This document shows, one piece after another, positions 9,501 to 17,008 of a DNA stretch of 64,000 nucleotides. Source of the DNA: Oribacterium sp. oral taxon 078 str. F0262 (GTDB lineage: Bacteria; Bacillota; Clostridia; Lachnospirales; Lachnospiraceae); the NCBI RefSeq assembly GCF_000160135.1, contig NZ_GG729936.1, forward strand, positions 1-64,000, given 5' to 3'. The notes beneath the pieces were generated by a model that ran no database searches, was not told where the DNA came from, and worked only from the letters and a program-made list of their open reading frames with translations. The number at the start of each line of letters is the position of its first letter. The first letter of the stretch is position 1. Position numbers and translations under genes: made by a program.

Positions 9501-10117
9501 CCGATCACTGCGCCGATCACTGACGGATCACTGACGAGGACAACAATGCTTCCAACAGCGATTCCTTCCGGCTGCCCGACAGAGGCAGGGCTCTCTGCAG
9601 CAGGCGCGGCTTCCTTCACAGGTTCTTTCGCCGGAGTTGCATGGATATCCTTATCTTCTTCTACGTCAAAGATAAAGTTCTCCATATCCCTGGTGTCTTT
9701 CATGCTGGCATCAAAAGCCTGCATGAGGGCAATGATGACATTCACATCATCAATCACCTTGGCTTTACTGATATCGTTCGGCGTAATATGAGCCCAGGTA
9801 TTCCTGATCTCCTGCATGGTCCTGATATTGCCCCGCTCTTTGTTATTGATAAAGAAGGTGCTTGTTATCACGAACCAGTTTCTGTCCAGCACGCGAAGAA
9901 GGGCTGCAAGATCCAGCCCTTTGATCTCGTGAATATCATTCCGAAGTACAGTCTCCCGCTGAAGCGGGCTCAGGTTGTTGAACACCAGATCCTGCCACCA
10001 GTCATCAGTGATCTTGGGCAGCTTCTTCTCAAGCCACCCTCCAATCTGCTGGTTCAGCCGGAACATGTACTCATTCATCTTACTGATGATATAGGAAGTA
10101 TCCATATCTTTATCCAT
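6533..10117 (-). CDS. SNF2-family helicase with N-terminal Swt1-like HEPN domain, 1194 aa
   Basis: Residues 1-140 resemble the Swt1-like HEPN domain and contain IRNTWAH, which fits the R-x(4-6)-H ribonuclease motif of active HEPN proteins. Residues about 185-235 look like a small KOW/SH3-like barrel (VGSIVVLVSDPSVIGAVIGV). A two-lobe SNF2/SF2 motor follows: Walker A DDVGVGKTIEAG near 292, DEAH box VDEAHNIRN near 435, motif III FLTATPLQN, and C-lobe motifs (EVGCEGLDYQFCDT, RIEQRIGRIDRRGQ). About 350 C-terminal residues are unassigned. It starts 1 bp after the PIN-like gene without a clear Shine-Dalgarno, so translation is probably coupled. HepA/SNF2-type helicases (brxHII, drmD) are known partners in BREX type 5 and DISARM. 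The HEPN fusion suggests nuclease output as well as DNA translocation. Alternative: HEPN used only for protein contacts. Confidence 0.8.
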   Translation of the reverse strand: MDKDMDTSYIISKMNEYMFRLNQQIGGWLEKKLPKITDDWWQDLVFNNLSPLQRETVLRNDIHEIKGLDLAALLRVLDRNWFVITSTFFINNKERGNIRTMQEIRNTWAHITPNDISKAKVIDDVNVIIALMQAFDASMKDTRDMENFIFDVEEDKDIHATPAKEPVKEAAPAAESPASVGQPEGIAVGSIVVLVSDPSVIGAVIGVSGNKYSVLVNGKVQSYYKEQIQLQNAKEEHKYLSLPKVRSALTAYQIHNPGSSNLYSLNSARIDFVPYQFRPALRMIQADSPRVLVADDVGVGKTIEAGLILKELEARSSLTSVLVICPRPLVAERKWQLEMKRFDEDFTQLDGRMLAECISETDRDGEWPERHSKTIIPYSLFGEDSIMGRGSRSGKKHKDIGLSELDPLPHFDLVIVDEAHNIRNANTWAYRGVELFCRNADAVVFLTATPLQNSNNDLYTLLNLLRPDVIIDKDTFKTMSEPNAFINNLLRIVRNQEEGWQEAGKAEIANILSTTWGRNVIQHNPEFEKIFTFLDRTEVTRDERIEMIGKIEGLHSFHTMINRTRRKDIEDFCIRRTQTVEVPFNGVQRDLYDALIEFESTALAQLHGSRSVRFMMCTIMRQAASCIYGLAPFMNDIVKRRLSQIQEDGELYEYDFELNSDEENSLFELADEIDKLSGDLPKDDPKFDRMLEVIQEKQTTDNNRVIIFSSFRHTLSYLREKLTAQGIRVGQVDGSVPDEERYKLRQRFLLDRDNVNAVDVLFFSEVGCEGLDYQFCDTMINYDLPWNPMRIEQRIGRIDRRGQKSDTVKIYNMITQGTIDAVIYDRCLSKIGVFEASIGDCSEILGDISDQIFKIMFDPELTDEERQMKIEQMADNEVMKVQELHRLEQEEKSLYGFDLSKYMMDKDVQDAENAWINPQSLNELLNIFMDDYLGQGEYLRGKQDGKTLRLAADKRQLLLDDLMKMPLSTNNHATKLWKAYLKSDKPVLSVTFESQYAKDNRDVTFFTQMHPFVAQAAAYESRNFPCDLAVRIADPEVEPGDYEFLIYAWRYVGLRPDIRLVAVSSNPAVEKNILNFIQYASEYYEDDGTHQSSWDQMDDLHYKRWQDSKEQYSADVRDECEYRKEQLAHSFHQQEAIVRGQVESATDDKIKRMRIAQLENITKKYNAQTKKVDETVAKVDIHTNLLVRGVLHVD

Positions 10118-10118
10118 T

Positions 10119-12071
10119 CTATTTCAAGATTTGTAAGTATTCATGAAGCTTCTTTTCATAAACTGATGTTTCATAGTGGTTTGCCTTCTTGTCTATCCAT
10201 CTTCCAATAAACTTCCCACGCGATGTAAGCGTATCAATAATTGAAAGTACAGAAACAATTACAAATGCTATAAGGAAGAGCGATTTCGGTGTGGAAGACA
10301 ACGATCGAAATAGTCCAATTATACACAGTACAGCAATAACAACAAAGGCAATGACTACAGGTATTCTTCTTGTCTTTATGAACTGATTCTTCTTATCACT
10401 TGCATATGTATGAGCTTTTTCTTTTGCGTCTGTTATCTTTTGCTTTTTATCTTCTTCTGCTTTGTTCCTATATATTCTTCGGATTTCTGTTTCTGTATCG
10501 CCTATTAATTTCTGTTTTTGCCTTTGTTGAAGCTTTTCTATATACTTATCGTCAATACTCTCGACAGTGGGAAAATATTCAATCCAAAGCTCTCTTTGGG
10601 TCACTCGATCGGCTCTTAGCAACACAGCCTCTTCTTTTGTAATCTTTCCTTCGTTTTCCAATTGACCTAAAATGACTCTGCACTTTTCAATTATTTCCGG
10701 TGCTGGTTGCATTGCAGTATATGAATTGGTTAACAATTGTCTTTCTGGTATATCCGCCCTGACTTCCCCGCCTTTAACCCATGCTATGGCAGATAAGTCA
10801 AAGGACGTTATTACCGGCATTACTCTGTCACCGCCGAAATTCTCTCGGTAAAAACTATTAAACGCATTCGTAAAATCCACATTTGTTGTCACAAAAATAG
10901 CCTTGCATTTTTCTATTTCTCGACTTACCACCCCGTTTCGTATTCTGTGAATTGCTAGTGCAGATGTAACATCGGATCTCAAATTATCATCTGTATAATG
11001 CCTTGTATGACCTCTAACATAGTCCATGGCTTCAACTTCCGATATGTCGATGCTATCCAAATCAACACATCCATCCTCTTTAGTCGCGTATCCCGGCGTA
11101 TTACATAGTTTTATTCCAAACTGTTCTTCTAACGTGTTAACAAAAGTCTTTTTTATTCGAGTAACACCGTCAAAATCGTATCCTTTACTGTCCAAACCTT
11201 CTAACGTACGGGAAGACCGTTGTTCGCCAATCAACGAATGCTGATAAGCGGTTAGAATAGACAGCATTTCTCTCTCGTTTTGTTCAAAGAAGAAAAACTT
11301 AGCACCTTGTTTTTTCAGAAGCATGTGAAGGGTAATTGCAGAATCTGTCTCCTGTTCGCTCTGATACCCAAGCAGCTGAAGTAAAATAGGAGTGTCATAG
11401 TATATATCTGTGTTTTTATACGATGCGGCTTTAATGTTTGCATTATCCACCTGAAGATAGATAGCGGATCTCAAAAAGTAACCTTTTGTTAAATCAAGAA
11501 ATACAGTATATTCAATACTTTCCTTTCTCTTTTGTTCAAAAATATATTGTGCTATAAAATAATTAATTTCATCATGGTTTAATGAAATTGTTTCCGCTTC
11601 AAGTGTATCGAACCCCACTTGTAAGGCAAAAACAGAAAAAAACTCTTGAAGAAACGCTATGCATTGCTCCTTTGAAATAATTCGCGTTCTCTTACAATGA
11701 TTTTTCAAGTATTCGAAAAGACTCTCTCCTATTCTGTCGATCTTCTCCGCGCATTCCTTCTTTCTTAGAGTGAATCTCTCAACCTGCTCATCTAAAGACT
11801 TTGTTAACCTATATTCGCGGTTCTTTTTATCGAAGTGAACTTTATCTCTTGATAAGATCTTTGCAATAACAGATTCCGGGATGTCTACATATCCAAAATC
11901 ATGTCGAATAATATTGGTAACTTTTTGAATATCAATGTTTTCGTTAGGAGATGTAGTCTGTGCTACAGCATAATGAATAAACGGTGTGATGAGATCTATC
12001 ATATCCTTTCTTCTGGAAGACCAAAAAGCTTCAAGAAGTACTGTACCTGTTAATGCTGATTGATTCTGCAT
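10119..12071 (-). CDS. PIN-like protein with two C-terminal transmembrane helices, 650 aa
   Basis: I do not recognise a named family over the full length. Features consistent with a PIN-type nuclease fold are DIYYDTPILLQLLGY (about 223-238, first acidic residue), an acidic/helical stretch with DVTSALAIHR, and IFVTTNVDF (about 390, typical fourth strand). The tail has two hydrophobic helices (RIPVVIAFVVIAVLCIIGLF near 570-590 and SLFLIAFVIVSVLSIIDTL near 598-616), preceded by a charged coiled coil, so the protein is probably anchored with its nuclease-like part in the cytosol. Base composition is strikingly AT-rich (11,521-11,580 is 13/60 G+C, against 35/60 for 9,001-9,060 next door), which suggests separate acquisition as cargo. 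Start: ATG after AGAGGCGG. It lies 41 bp after pglZ and 1 bp before the helicase. Confidence 0.6.
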   Translation of the reverse strand: MQNQSALTGTVLLEAFWSSRRKDMIDLITPFIHYAVAQTTSPNENIDIQKVTNIIRHDFGYVDIPESVIAKILSRDKVHFDKKNREYRLTKSLDEQVERFTLRKKECAEKIDRIGESLFEYLKNHCKRTRIISKEQCIAFLQEFFSVFALQVGFDTLEAETISLNHDEINYFIAQYIFEQKRKESIEYTVFLDLTKGYFLRSAIYLQVDNANIKAASYKNTDIYYDTPILLQLLGYQSEQETDSAITLHMLLKKQGAKFFFFEQNEREMLSILTAYQHSLIGEQRSSRTLEGLDSKGYDFDGVTRIKKTFVNTLEEQFGIKLCNTPGYATKEDGCVDLDSIDISEVEAMDYVRGHTRHYTDDNLRSDVTSALAIHRIRNGVVSREIEKCKAIFVTTNVDFTNAFNSFYRENFGGDRVMPVITSFDLSAIAWVKGGEVRADIPERQLLTNSYTAMQPAPEIIEKCRVILGQLENEGKITKEEAVLLRADRVTQRELWIEYFPTVESIDDKYIEKLQQRQKQKLIGDTETEIRRIYRNKAEEDKKQKITDAKEKAHTYASDKKNQFIKTRRIPVVIAFVVIAVLCIIGLFRSLSSTPKSLFLIAFVIVSVLSIIDTLTSRGKFIGRWIDKKANHYETSVYEKKLHEYLQILK

Positions 12072-12112
12072 ATATCTAACCGCCTCTTTAACAATTCCTG
12101 ATTAATATCTTG

Positions 12113-14635
12113 TCACATTTCTGCAATATCGATTGTGAATTTGTACTTCTGGTGGATCTGAGATTCATCATCCATATCCGCCAGCACAAGATAATAGTCC
12201 TGACCGGTCCGGTACTTCCCACTTCTTAGCGTGAACTTCTCCGTAATCAGGCGCTTACTTGCCTCTTTATCCCGGATATTGGCGATGATCGGTACATCAA
12301 AAGATATCTTCTTTCCGGTCTCATCCACAAAGAAGGCTACCAATTTTCTCGGTTTATCCTTGTCTGTTACCGGCGTCATCTGCATGAAATCCAGTTTGAA
12401 TTCGGTGTTCGTAATTCTGGAGATGAAGGAACTGATCTCCACGTTCACATAGCCGGTATCCTGCTTTCCTTTTGCCGTAATAACTTTCACCACCGGAACG
12501 ATCATCTCCTGCAGGGAAGAACCGCCATGAACATAGTTCATACCTCCAGCCTGTTTCTTGATAATATCCGTTCCCATGGGGGTCGTGACAAAGATACGGT
12601 TAAAAGCACTGAGGTAAGCCAGGGATCTGCTGATAAGAGCATCATTCTGATACTCACTGTTGGAGAGCAAATACCTGTAATTGGTCTTAGGAATATCTGA
12701 CTTATCAATGGAGATCTTATCGCTCTCCGTCAGCTTATCCCGCTTATAAATAAATCCATGGTCCGAAGTCACCAGGAACCTTGTGGCAGATACATAGCCT
12801 GTGAGCCGGTGGATCAGCGTCTGGATCTCCTTGACTGCCTCTTCGCAGGCATTGAAGGCTTCATTTTCGGATCTTCCGCCTTCCCCTCTCTGGTCGATCT
12901 GGTTCTGATAAACATAAACCACATCCTTATCCTGTAGGAGATCCCGGATTTCGCTCTGTTTTGCTGTCATCAGGCGGTCAAAGTCCACACAGATAGAGCG
13001 CGGAATCTGGCTCTGCAGGATCTTCTGCCGATCTAATGTGCTATTGCCGCACTTCATTCCATCCACTGTAATATTCAGTTCTGCATCCACCTGAATATCT
13101 TTATTTGGCAGCAACGATGCCATACCAAGCGTAGTTTCTGAAGGAAGAACACTCAACATATGGTTCATGCGGACCGTGCACTTTTCATCTAACTCCAGGT
13201 TTTCGAACAGTTCCCGACCACATTCATAACGCATACCATCGGAGATGATAACGATCACACGGCCTTCTCTTCCATCCTCTCTCATGAACGGACGGACAAA
13301 GTCCGCATAGAACTGCTCCTGCCTTCTTCCTGCATAGTCCTTATAAGCTTCATCCGTAAGAATCTGATTCCACTTAAAGGAGAAATCTGTCAGGAATTTG
13401 TTGGTATAGATATTTTCGACCAGATCCCGGAGCTTTTCTGTCTCCACCGTCATGCCAACCGCATCCATGTAGTAATAAAATTTGCGATAGTTCCGGTCGA
13501 TCTGATAGGTGTTTTCGGTATAGTCCTGGACAACCTCCGTAAGCGTGGGCTTGAAGGAGTGCAGCGACACTCCCTTTAACACATGCCACGCATGATAGAT
13601 CATCTTGTAGCGTTCGCCGTACCGTTCATTATAGTGATAGCAGGGCTTTATCCGCTCTTCACAGATCTGCGGGATGGAAAGGCCGGCAATCTTTTCATCC
13701 AACATGCCGTCTTCAATCTTTGCGATCATCCAGCTCAGCAGGTTTTCATCAAAATCAGGCAGCGCATCACACTCCAGGATATCCTCCAGGCGGATCTGTC
13801 GGATCATGGTGGGAGCCTTCAGTTCTGCGGAAACTTTCTCGGCAAACCCATCATAGAAAGCCTTGCTCTCATCGTTATTCATCAGGTTCTTAACGAATAC
13901 GACTGCATCATTCTGTCTGGCGGAAAGGAACGTTTTCCACCCTTTCGGGATATTCCCGCCCGTGACGGTATCCATATAGGTCACGATCATCGTGCAAAGG
14001 AGCTCGGATATGGTCGGTGTCAGATCCTTATATCCCAGATTCTTCTCGCAGAGATCCCAAAAGATCCGGTCAAGTCTCTGACTTTCCATTCTCTTCAGAA
14101 TGGTGTTATCCTCTGCCCCTGCAAGGACAGTCTTTTTCAGAAGTTCATCAAAACTCAACGTCTTCACGCCGGCAAGGACGCACAGCATGCCAAGATGCAG
14201 CCTTTCCTTCGTAATATCCTCGATGGAAAGCTTCCGGAATTTATCGATATTACCGCTGGTCCAGAATTTCCGGAAGCGCTTGACCTCGTCCTGGCACTCC
14301 GTGGGAATTCCGAGTTCTCCCATGATCTGCACCAATTTGTCGGAGTAAAAATGCTGCGAATAATAGAAAATATCCGCCAGGAAATTCTCCCTGTCATCCG
14401 GACGGGAAAATGGTGCATAGAGCAGGTAATTACCCTCCGGATCCCGCTCTTCAATCTGAAGCTTTGTCTCAAACCAGTTGGATTCTGTGACGATCCAGAG
14501 CTTTATGCCTTCTGCCAGCGCAAAATCATGGATATTCTCCTCATATGAGCCATCATCGTCATACCAGAAAACGAGTTTCCTTCCCATTCCGGTAAGCATG
14601 GCATTCAGTTTTTCCTGTATTTCTGTCAGATCCAT
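12113..14635 (-). CDS. pglZ: BREX alkaline-phosphatase-fold protein PglZ (type A)
   Basis: PglZ is a core protein of BREX phage-defence systems and works with the PglX methyltransferase. The 840-residue length and the opening (MDLTEIQEKLNAMLTG, then KLVFWYDDDG and YLLYAPFSRPDDRENFLADI) match the BREX-1 PglZ type A family. The metal-binding phosphatase core is visible: VIVIISDGMRYECGRELF (about 455-475), SVLPSETTLGMASLLP, and FLVTSDHGFIYK (about 620), with the D/S-T/DH residues expected of the alkaline phosphatase superfamily. Start: ATG 14633-14635 after AGAGGT, 22 bp downstream of the pglX remnant. The gene looks intact although its partner pglX is truncated, so any remaining role would be outside canonical BREX. 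Confidence 0.9.
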   Translation of the reverse strand: MDLTEIQEKLNAMLTGMGRKLVFWYDDDGSYEENIHDFALAEGIKLWIVTESNWFETKLQIEERDPEGNYLLYAPFSRPDDRENFLADIFYYSQHFYSDKLVQIMGELGIPTECQDEVKRFRKFWTSGNIDKFRKLSIEDITKERLHLGMLCVLAGVKTLSFDELLKKTVLAGAEDNTILKRMESQRLDRIFWDLCEKNLGYKDLTPTISELLCTMIVTYMDTVTGGNIPKGWKTFLSARQNDAVVFVKNLMNNDESKAFYDGFAEKVSAELKAPTMIRQIRLEDILECDALPDFDENLLSWMIAKIEDGMLDEKIAGLSIPQICEERIKPCYHYNERYGERYKMIYHAWHVLKGVSLHSFKPTLTEVVQDYTENTYQIDRNYRKFYYYMDAVGMTVETEKLRDLVENIYTNKFLTDFSFKWNQILTDEAYKDYAGRRQEQFYADFVRPFMREDGREGRVIVIISDGMRYECGRELFENLELDEKCTVRMNHMLSVLPSETTLGMASLLPNKDIQVDAELNITVDGMKCGNSTLDRQKILQSQIPRSICVDFDRLMTAKQSEIRDLLQDKDVVYVYQNQIDQRGEGGRSENEAFNACEEAVKEIQTLIHRLTGYVSATRFLVTSDHGFIYKRDKLTESDKISIDKSDIPKTNYRYLLSNSEYQNDALISRSLAYLSAFNRIFVTTPMGTDIIKKQAGGMNYVHGGSSLQEMIVPVVKVITAKGKQDTGYVNVEISSFISRITNTEFKLDFMQMTPVTDKDKPRKLVAFFVDETGKKISFDVPIIANIRDKEASKRLITEKFTLRSGKYRTGQDYYLVLADMDDESQIHQKYKFTIDIAEM

Positions 14636-14657
14636 TCCGTCAACCTCTTTCAGGCTT

Positions 14658-15286
14658 TTAAATCTTTGCCAACAGGTCTATCGTCTGCTTCTTCTTTCCT
14701 TCCGTCGAAACCTCCACGCCCTGGAACAGCTGATAGTTCTTCTTCACGCCATCATCCAAATCCATCGGAATCCGCTGCAGTGCAATATGGGATAAGGCCT
14801 GATAATACGGACGCAGCTCGTTCAGCTGTTTCACATACTTATCCTTCTTTCTGATCTCCCGTGCCCGTTCCGTCGCGCTGGTAGTCGTGGAAATAATGTA
14901 CTCCGAATTCTGCAGGGAATTCTGGATTGCCGCCTGTGCATTATGCAGGTACACTGAACGGATCAGGCCAACGGTGTCCGGTGTGTAGCGATGGATATAG
15001 ATCAGCGCCTTAAATCCATTCTGCTTGCCAGAATCAAAGAGCCAGTAGATTGGACGCTTGCCGGATCCCGTAACAGAATAGGTGTTGCAATGATCCTTGT
15101 AGAAATCATTCAGGAAATAATTCCGGATCACTGCTCGCGGTGTATCGCCTTTGTTTCCAAGTGCATCTGCGATGAACTTCAGGTTCTCCTCCAGTGTCTC
15201 CTCTCCATAGACGACGCGTATGAAATCAATAAACCTGGCTACAATATCATCCTTGAAATACTCTTCGTAGTCAAGTCCAAATTTGT
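14658..15286 (-). pseudogene. pglX: C-terminal remnant of BREX adenine methyltransferase PglX
   Basis: About 209 codons remain in one open frame, running from FGLDYEEYFKDDIVARFIDF through VIRNYFLNDFYKDHC, KRPIYWLFDSGKQNGFKALI and YIHRYTPDTVGLIRSVYLH to a normal stop just before pglZ. The KRPIYWLFDSGK.NGFKALIY.HRY block is characteristic of the PglX C-terminus. All N-terminal methyltransferase motifs (AdoMet-binding, NPPY) are gone; the upstream side is replaced directly by the end of an IS256-like element. Inference: a deletion anchored at the IS removed the rest of pglX and the upstream brx genes. Confidence 0.88.
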
Positions 15287-15996
15287 GTGTAAATTGCCTT
15301 CAGGTAAAACTGTTGATAACTACGCTGCCAGGAGCGCCGCCTGTACCATAGGCGATCATCAGCGCCTTTGAAACAACGCGGCTGTTCTCTCGTACCTTGA
15401 AATACGTGGCATCGACCGTGAGGAATGGATAATTTCCCTCGATCGGCCGGTTCCGGAATGTCTCGACTTCCTGATCGAGATCCTTGCAGACAGCGGACAC
15501 GGCAGATTTGGAGATCGATGTGCCGCAGAGTGTTTCTACGACCCTTGCGACTTTTCTTGTAGAGACACCGCTTACGACCATTTCCACCATGGAGGCGACC
15601 AGAGCGGCCTCGCTGCGGGAGTAGTTCTCGAAGACCATTGTATGGAACAGTTGGTTCCGATGCCTCGGTACGTTCAGTGTGATCGTTCCGATTCGTGTCT
15701 TGAGATCTCTGCTCCGGAACCCGTTCCGGCTGTCTGTACGGACGTCTGAACGCTCGTATGGGGCGGCTCGGAGCTGCTCCTGCGATTCGATCTTAAGGAT
15801 CGAATTCAGGCTGTCCTGAAGGAGGATCCGGAAAGCGTCCTCGCGGTCGACGGAAAGTAACTGTAGAATTTCGTCCTGATTCAATGTAATATTGAGTCGA
15901 GCCATTGGTTCTCCTTTCGGTACTATGTTGAATGTTGCGATTCTCATTATACCTAAAGGCTGAGCCGCTGGCTCTTTTGAATTATCGAATTTACAC
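15287..15996 (-). mobile_element. Internally deleted IS256-family (Mutator-type) element, about 710 bp
   Basis: The segment is bounded by 9-bp perfect inverted repeats, GTGTAAATT at 15287-15295 and its complement at 15988-15996, typical of IS256-type ends. Inside is only the first half of a transposase, so about 600 bp of the usual ~1.3-kb element has been lost. The flanks (AGTCCAAATTT on the left, CATTATATGG on the right) show no target duplication, which suggests the element marks a deletion junction rather than a simple insertion. Confidence 0.75.
15300..15905 (-). pseudogene. IS256-family transposase, C-terminally truncated
   Basis: Start: ATG 15903-15905 after AAAGGAGA. The ~201 residues cover the N-terminal DNA-binding half and enter the catalytic domain: SRSEAALVASMVEMVVSGVS, TRKVARVVETLCGTSISKSA and FLTVDATYFKVRE, the last containing the first catalytic Asp. 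Shortly after KALMIAYG the frame runs into GSVVINSFT and a stop; the second Asp and the Glu, normally in the next ~150 residues, are absent. It is inactive unless complemented in trans. Confidence 0.88.
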
Positions 15997-16009
15997 CATT
16001 ATATGGGCA

Positions 16010-16246
16010 TTACCGGTTCTCCCTTCTGTACTGATCTCTTAAATACGCATCAAATAAATCCCTCCGGACCCGATAGGTAGTTTCGATCTTATAAAGAGCT
16101 CCTGCTTCCCTCGCCATGCGAAGAATCACCTTTTCCGTCAGTCCGTAATACTCATATCCCGATCTCAGATCGAAGAACTGTTTCTGTGCAAAGCGAATGT
16201 CGGTTTCATCCAATCGATCTGAAATCTTCCATAAATTACCCTTCAT
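16010..16246 (-). CDS. Small excisionase-like / DUF6462-related protein, 78 aa
   Basis: A short basic protein (MKGNLWKISDRLDETDIRF, then YYGLTEKVILRMAREAGALY and RRDLFDAYLRDQYRR). It has the same layout as its upstream neighbour: a predicted helix, a 'REAGALY' turn resembling 'DECGAIY', then a basic strand and 'RRDLFDAYL' resembling 'NRDIFDAYL'. This pattern fits winged-helix excisionase/DUF6462 proteins found beside integrases of Lachnospiraceae mobile elements. It overlaps the neighbour by 11 bp, suggesting translational coupling, and ends 14 bp from the IS256 remnant. No integrase is left in the window. Confidence 0.55.
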   Translation of the reverse strand: MKGNLWKISDRLDETDIRFAQKQFFDLRSGYEYYGLTEKVILRMAREAGALYKIETTYRVRRDLFDAYLRDQYRRENR

Positions 16247-16559
16247 CCTTCGCCTGCTCCCAGCGGTTTCTCACCTTACGAACCTGCCCTTGGGTGAGAG
16301 GCTCCTGCCGGAACTTCTCCAGATAGGCATCAAAGATATCCCGGTTGATGAGGACAACCCCATCGAAGCGGTAGATCGCCCCGCACTCATCAGCCAGCTT
16401 CAGAAGTTTCCTGTGCTGCAGGCTGTAGACTATCTCGCATTCCCTCCAGGTCAGGAATTTCTTCTTCAGCCGCCCTGCCTCCGCCTTGATATCTGTCCTT
16501 CGTTCCAGATCGTAATACTCATCCGTCATCAGTTCCTCACCAATCCTGGTCTTACTCAT
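16236..16559 (-). CDS. DUF6462-family small protein (excisionase-like), 107 aa
   Basis: Start: ATG 16557-16559 after AAAGGAGA. Key segments are FLTWRECEIVYSLQHRKLLK, LADECGAIYRFDGVVLINRD and IFDAYLEKF. They predict a short helix-turn-helix with a basic wing, as in Xis/DUF6462 proteins of integrative elements. With its homologue downstream it forms a two-gene cassette of related paralogues. Role (inference): control of excision or transfer of a now-degraded element that carried the BREX island. Confidence 0.6.
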   Translation of the reverse strand: MSKTRIGEELMTDEYYDLERRTDIKAEAGRLKKKFLTWRECEIVYSLQHRKLLKLADECGAIYRFDGVVLINRDIFDAYLEKFRQEPLTQGQVRKVRNRWEQAKDEG

Positions 16560-16638
16560 TGCACTTCTCCTTTCGCTTTGGATTTGTGGTATCCCTTGTC
16601 TTGGATTCTGTAGTTAACAGTTACTTCGGGGCCATCTC

Positions 16639-16766
16639 GCATCAAAGATGCTCGATGTCGCGCTGGTCTACGCTCCGCTTCGGTCCGCGCAGAACCGATG
16701 TCCACTGGACATCGTGCGCCGCGCTATCATCTGTGCCCATAAAGCATCTCGCCATGCAAGCATGGC
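16639..16766. other. Non-coding cluster of palindromes upstream of the excisionase-like genes
   Basis: The gap 16,560-17,008 has no convincing gene. It holds three clean inverted repeats: GCATC-aaa-GATGC (16639-16651), CGATGTCCA-c-TGGACATCG (16696-16714) and GCCATGC-aa-GCATGGC (16751-16766). The clustering next to Xis-like genes suggests binding sites for recombination or repressor proteins, or a structured RNA. Confidence 0.5.
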
Positions 16767-16810
16767 TCCCTGCTTTCTGTGCCCATCTGACCCCGCTCGT
16801 AGTTCCGCGC

Positions 16811-16853
16811 AAAAAAGGCACTTTCTTCAGAATCTCTTCTAAAGAAAGTGCCT
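16811..16853 (-). terminator. Rho-independent terminator downstream of lysS
   Basis: A perfect 12-bp stem (AGGCACTTTCTT at 16816-16827 with AAGAAAGTGCCT at 16842-16853) is followed on the minus strand by a run of six T. It lies about 155 bp past the lysS stop and before the DUF6462 genes, insulating the island from greA-lysS. Confidence 0.85.
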
Positions 16854-17008
16854 CAATGGGTACTATATGATTTCTGTCTTGCTACATGTCAGAATCTGTA
16901 ATTTTTTATCAAAAACTGCGGATTCGTTGCAACCATGTTGCAATTCATGTCCGGGAATTTATCTGGGTCTGCAACTTGTTACACAAATCCAAGTACTTTT
17001 CGGCCGGA

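Noticed and set aside
12113-15286. A complete, functional BREX system
   Set aside because: pglX lacks its methyltransferase part, and brxA, brxB, brxC and brxL are absent from the window.
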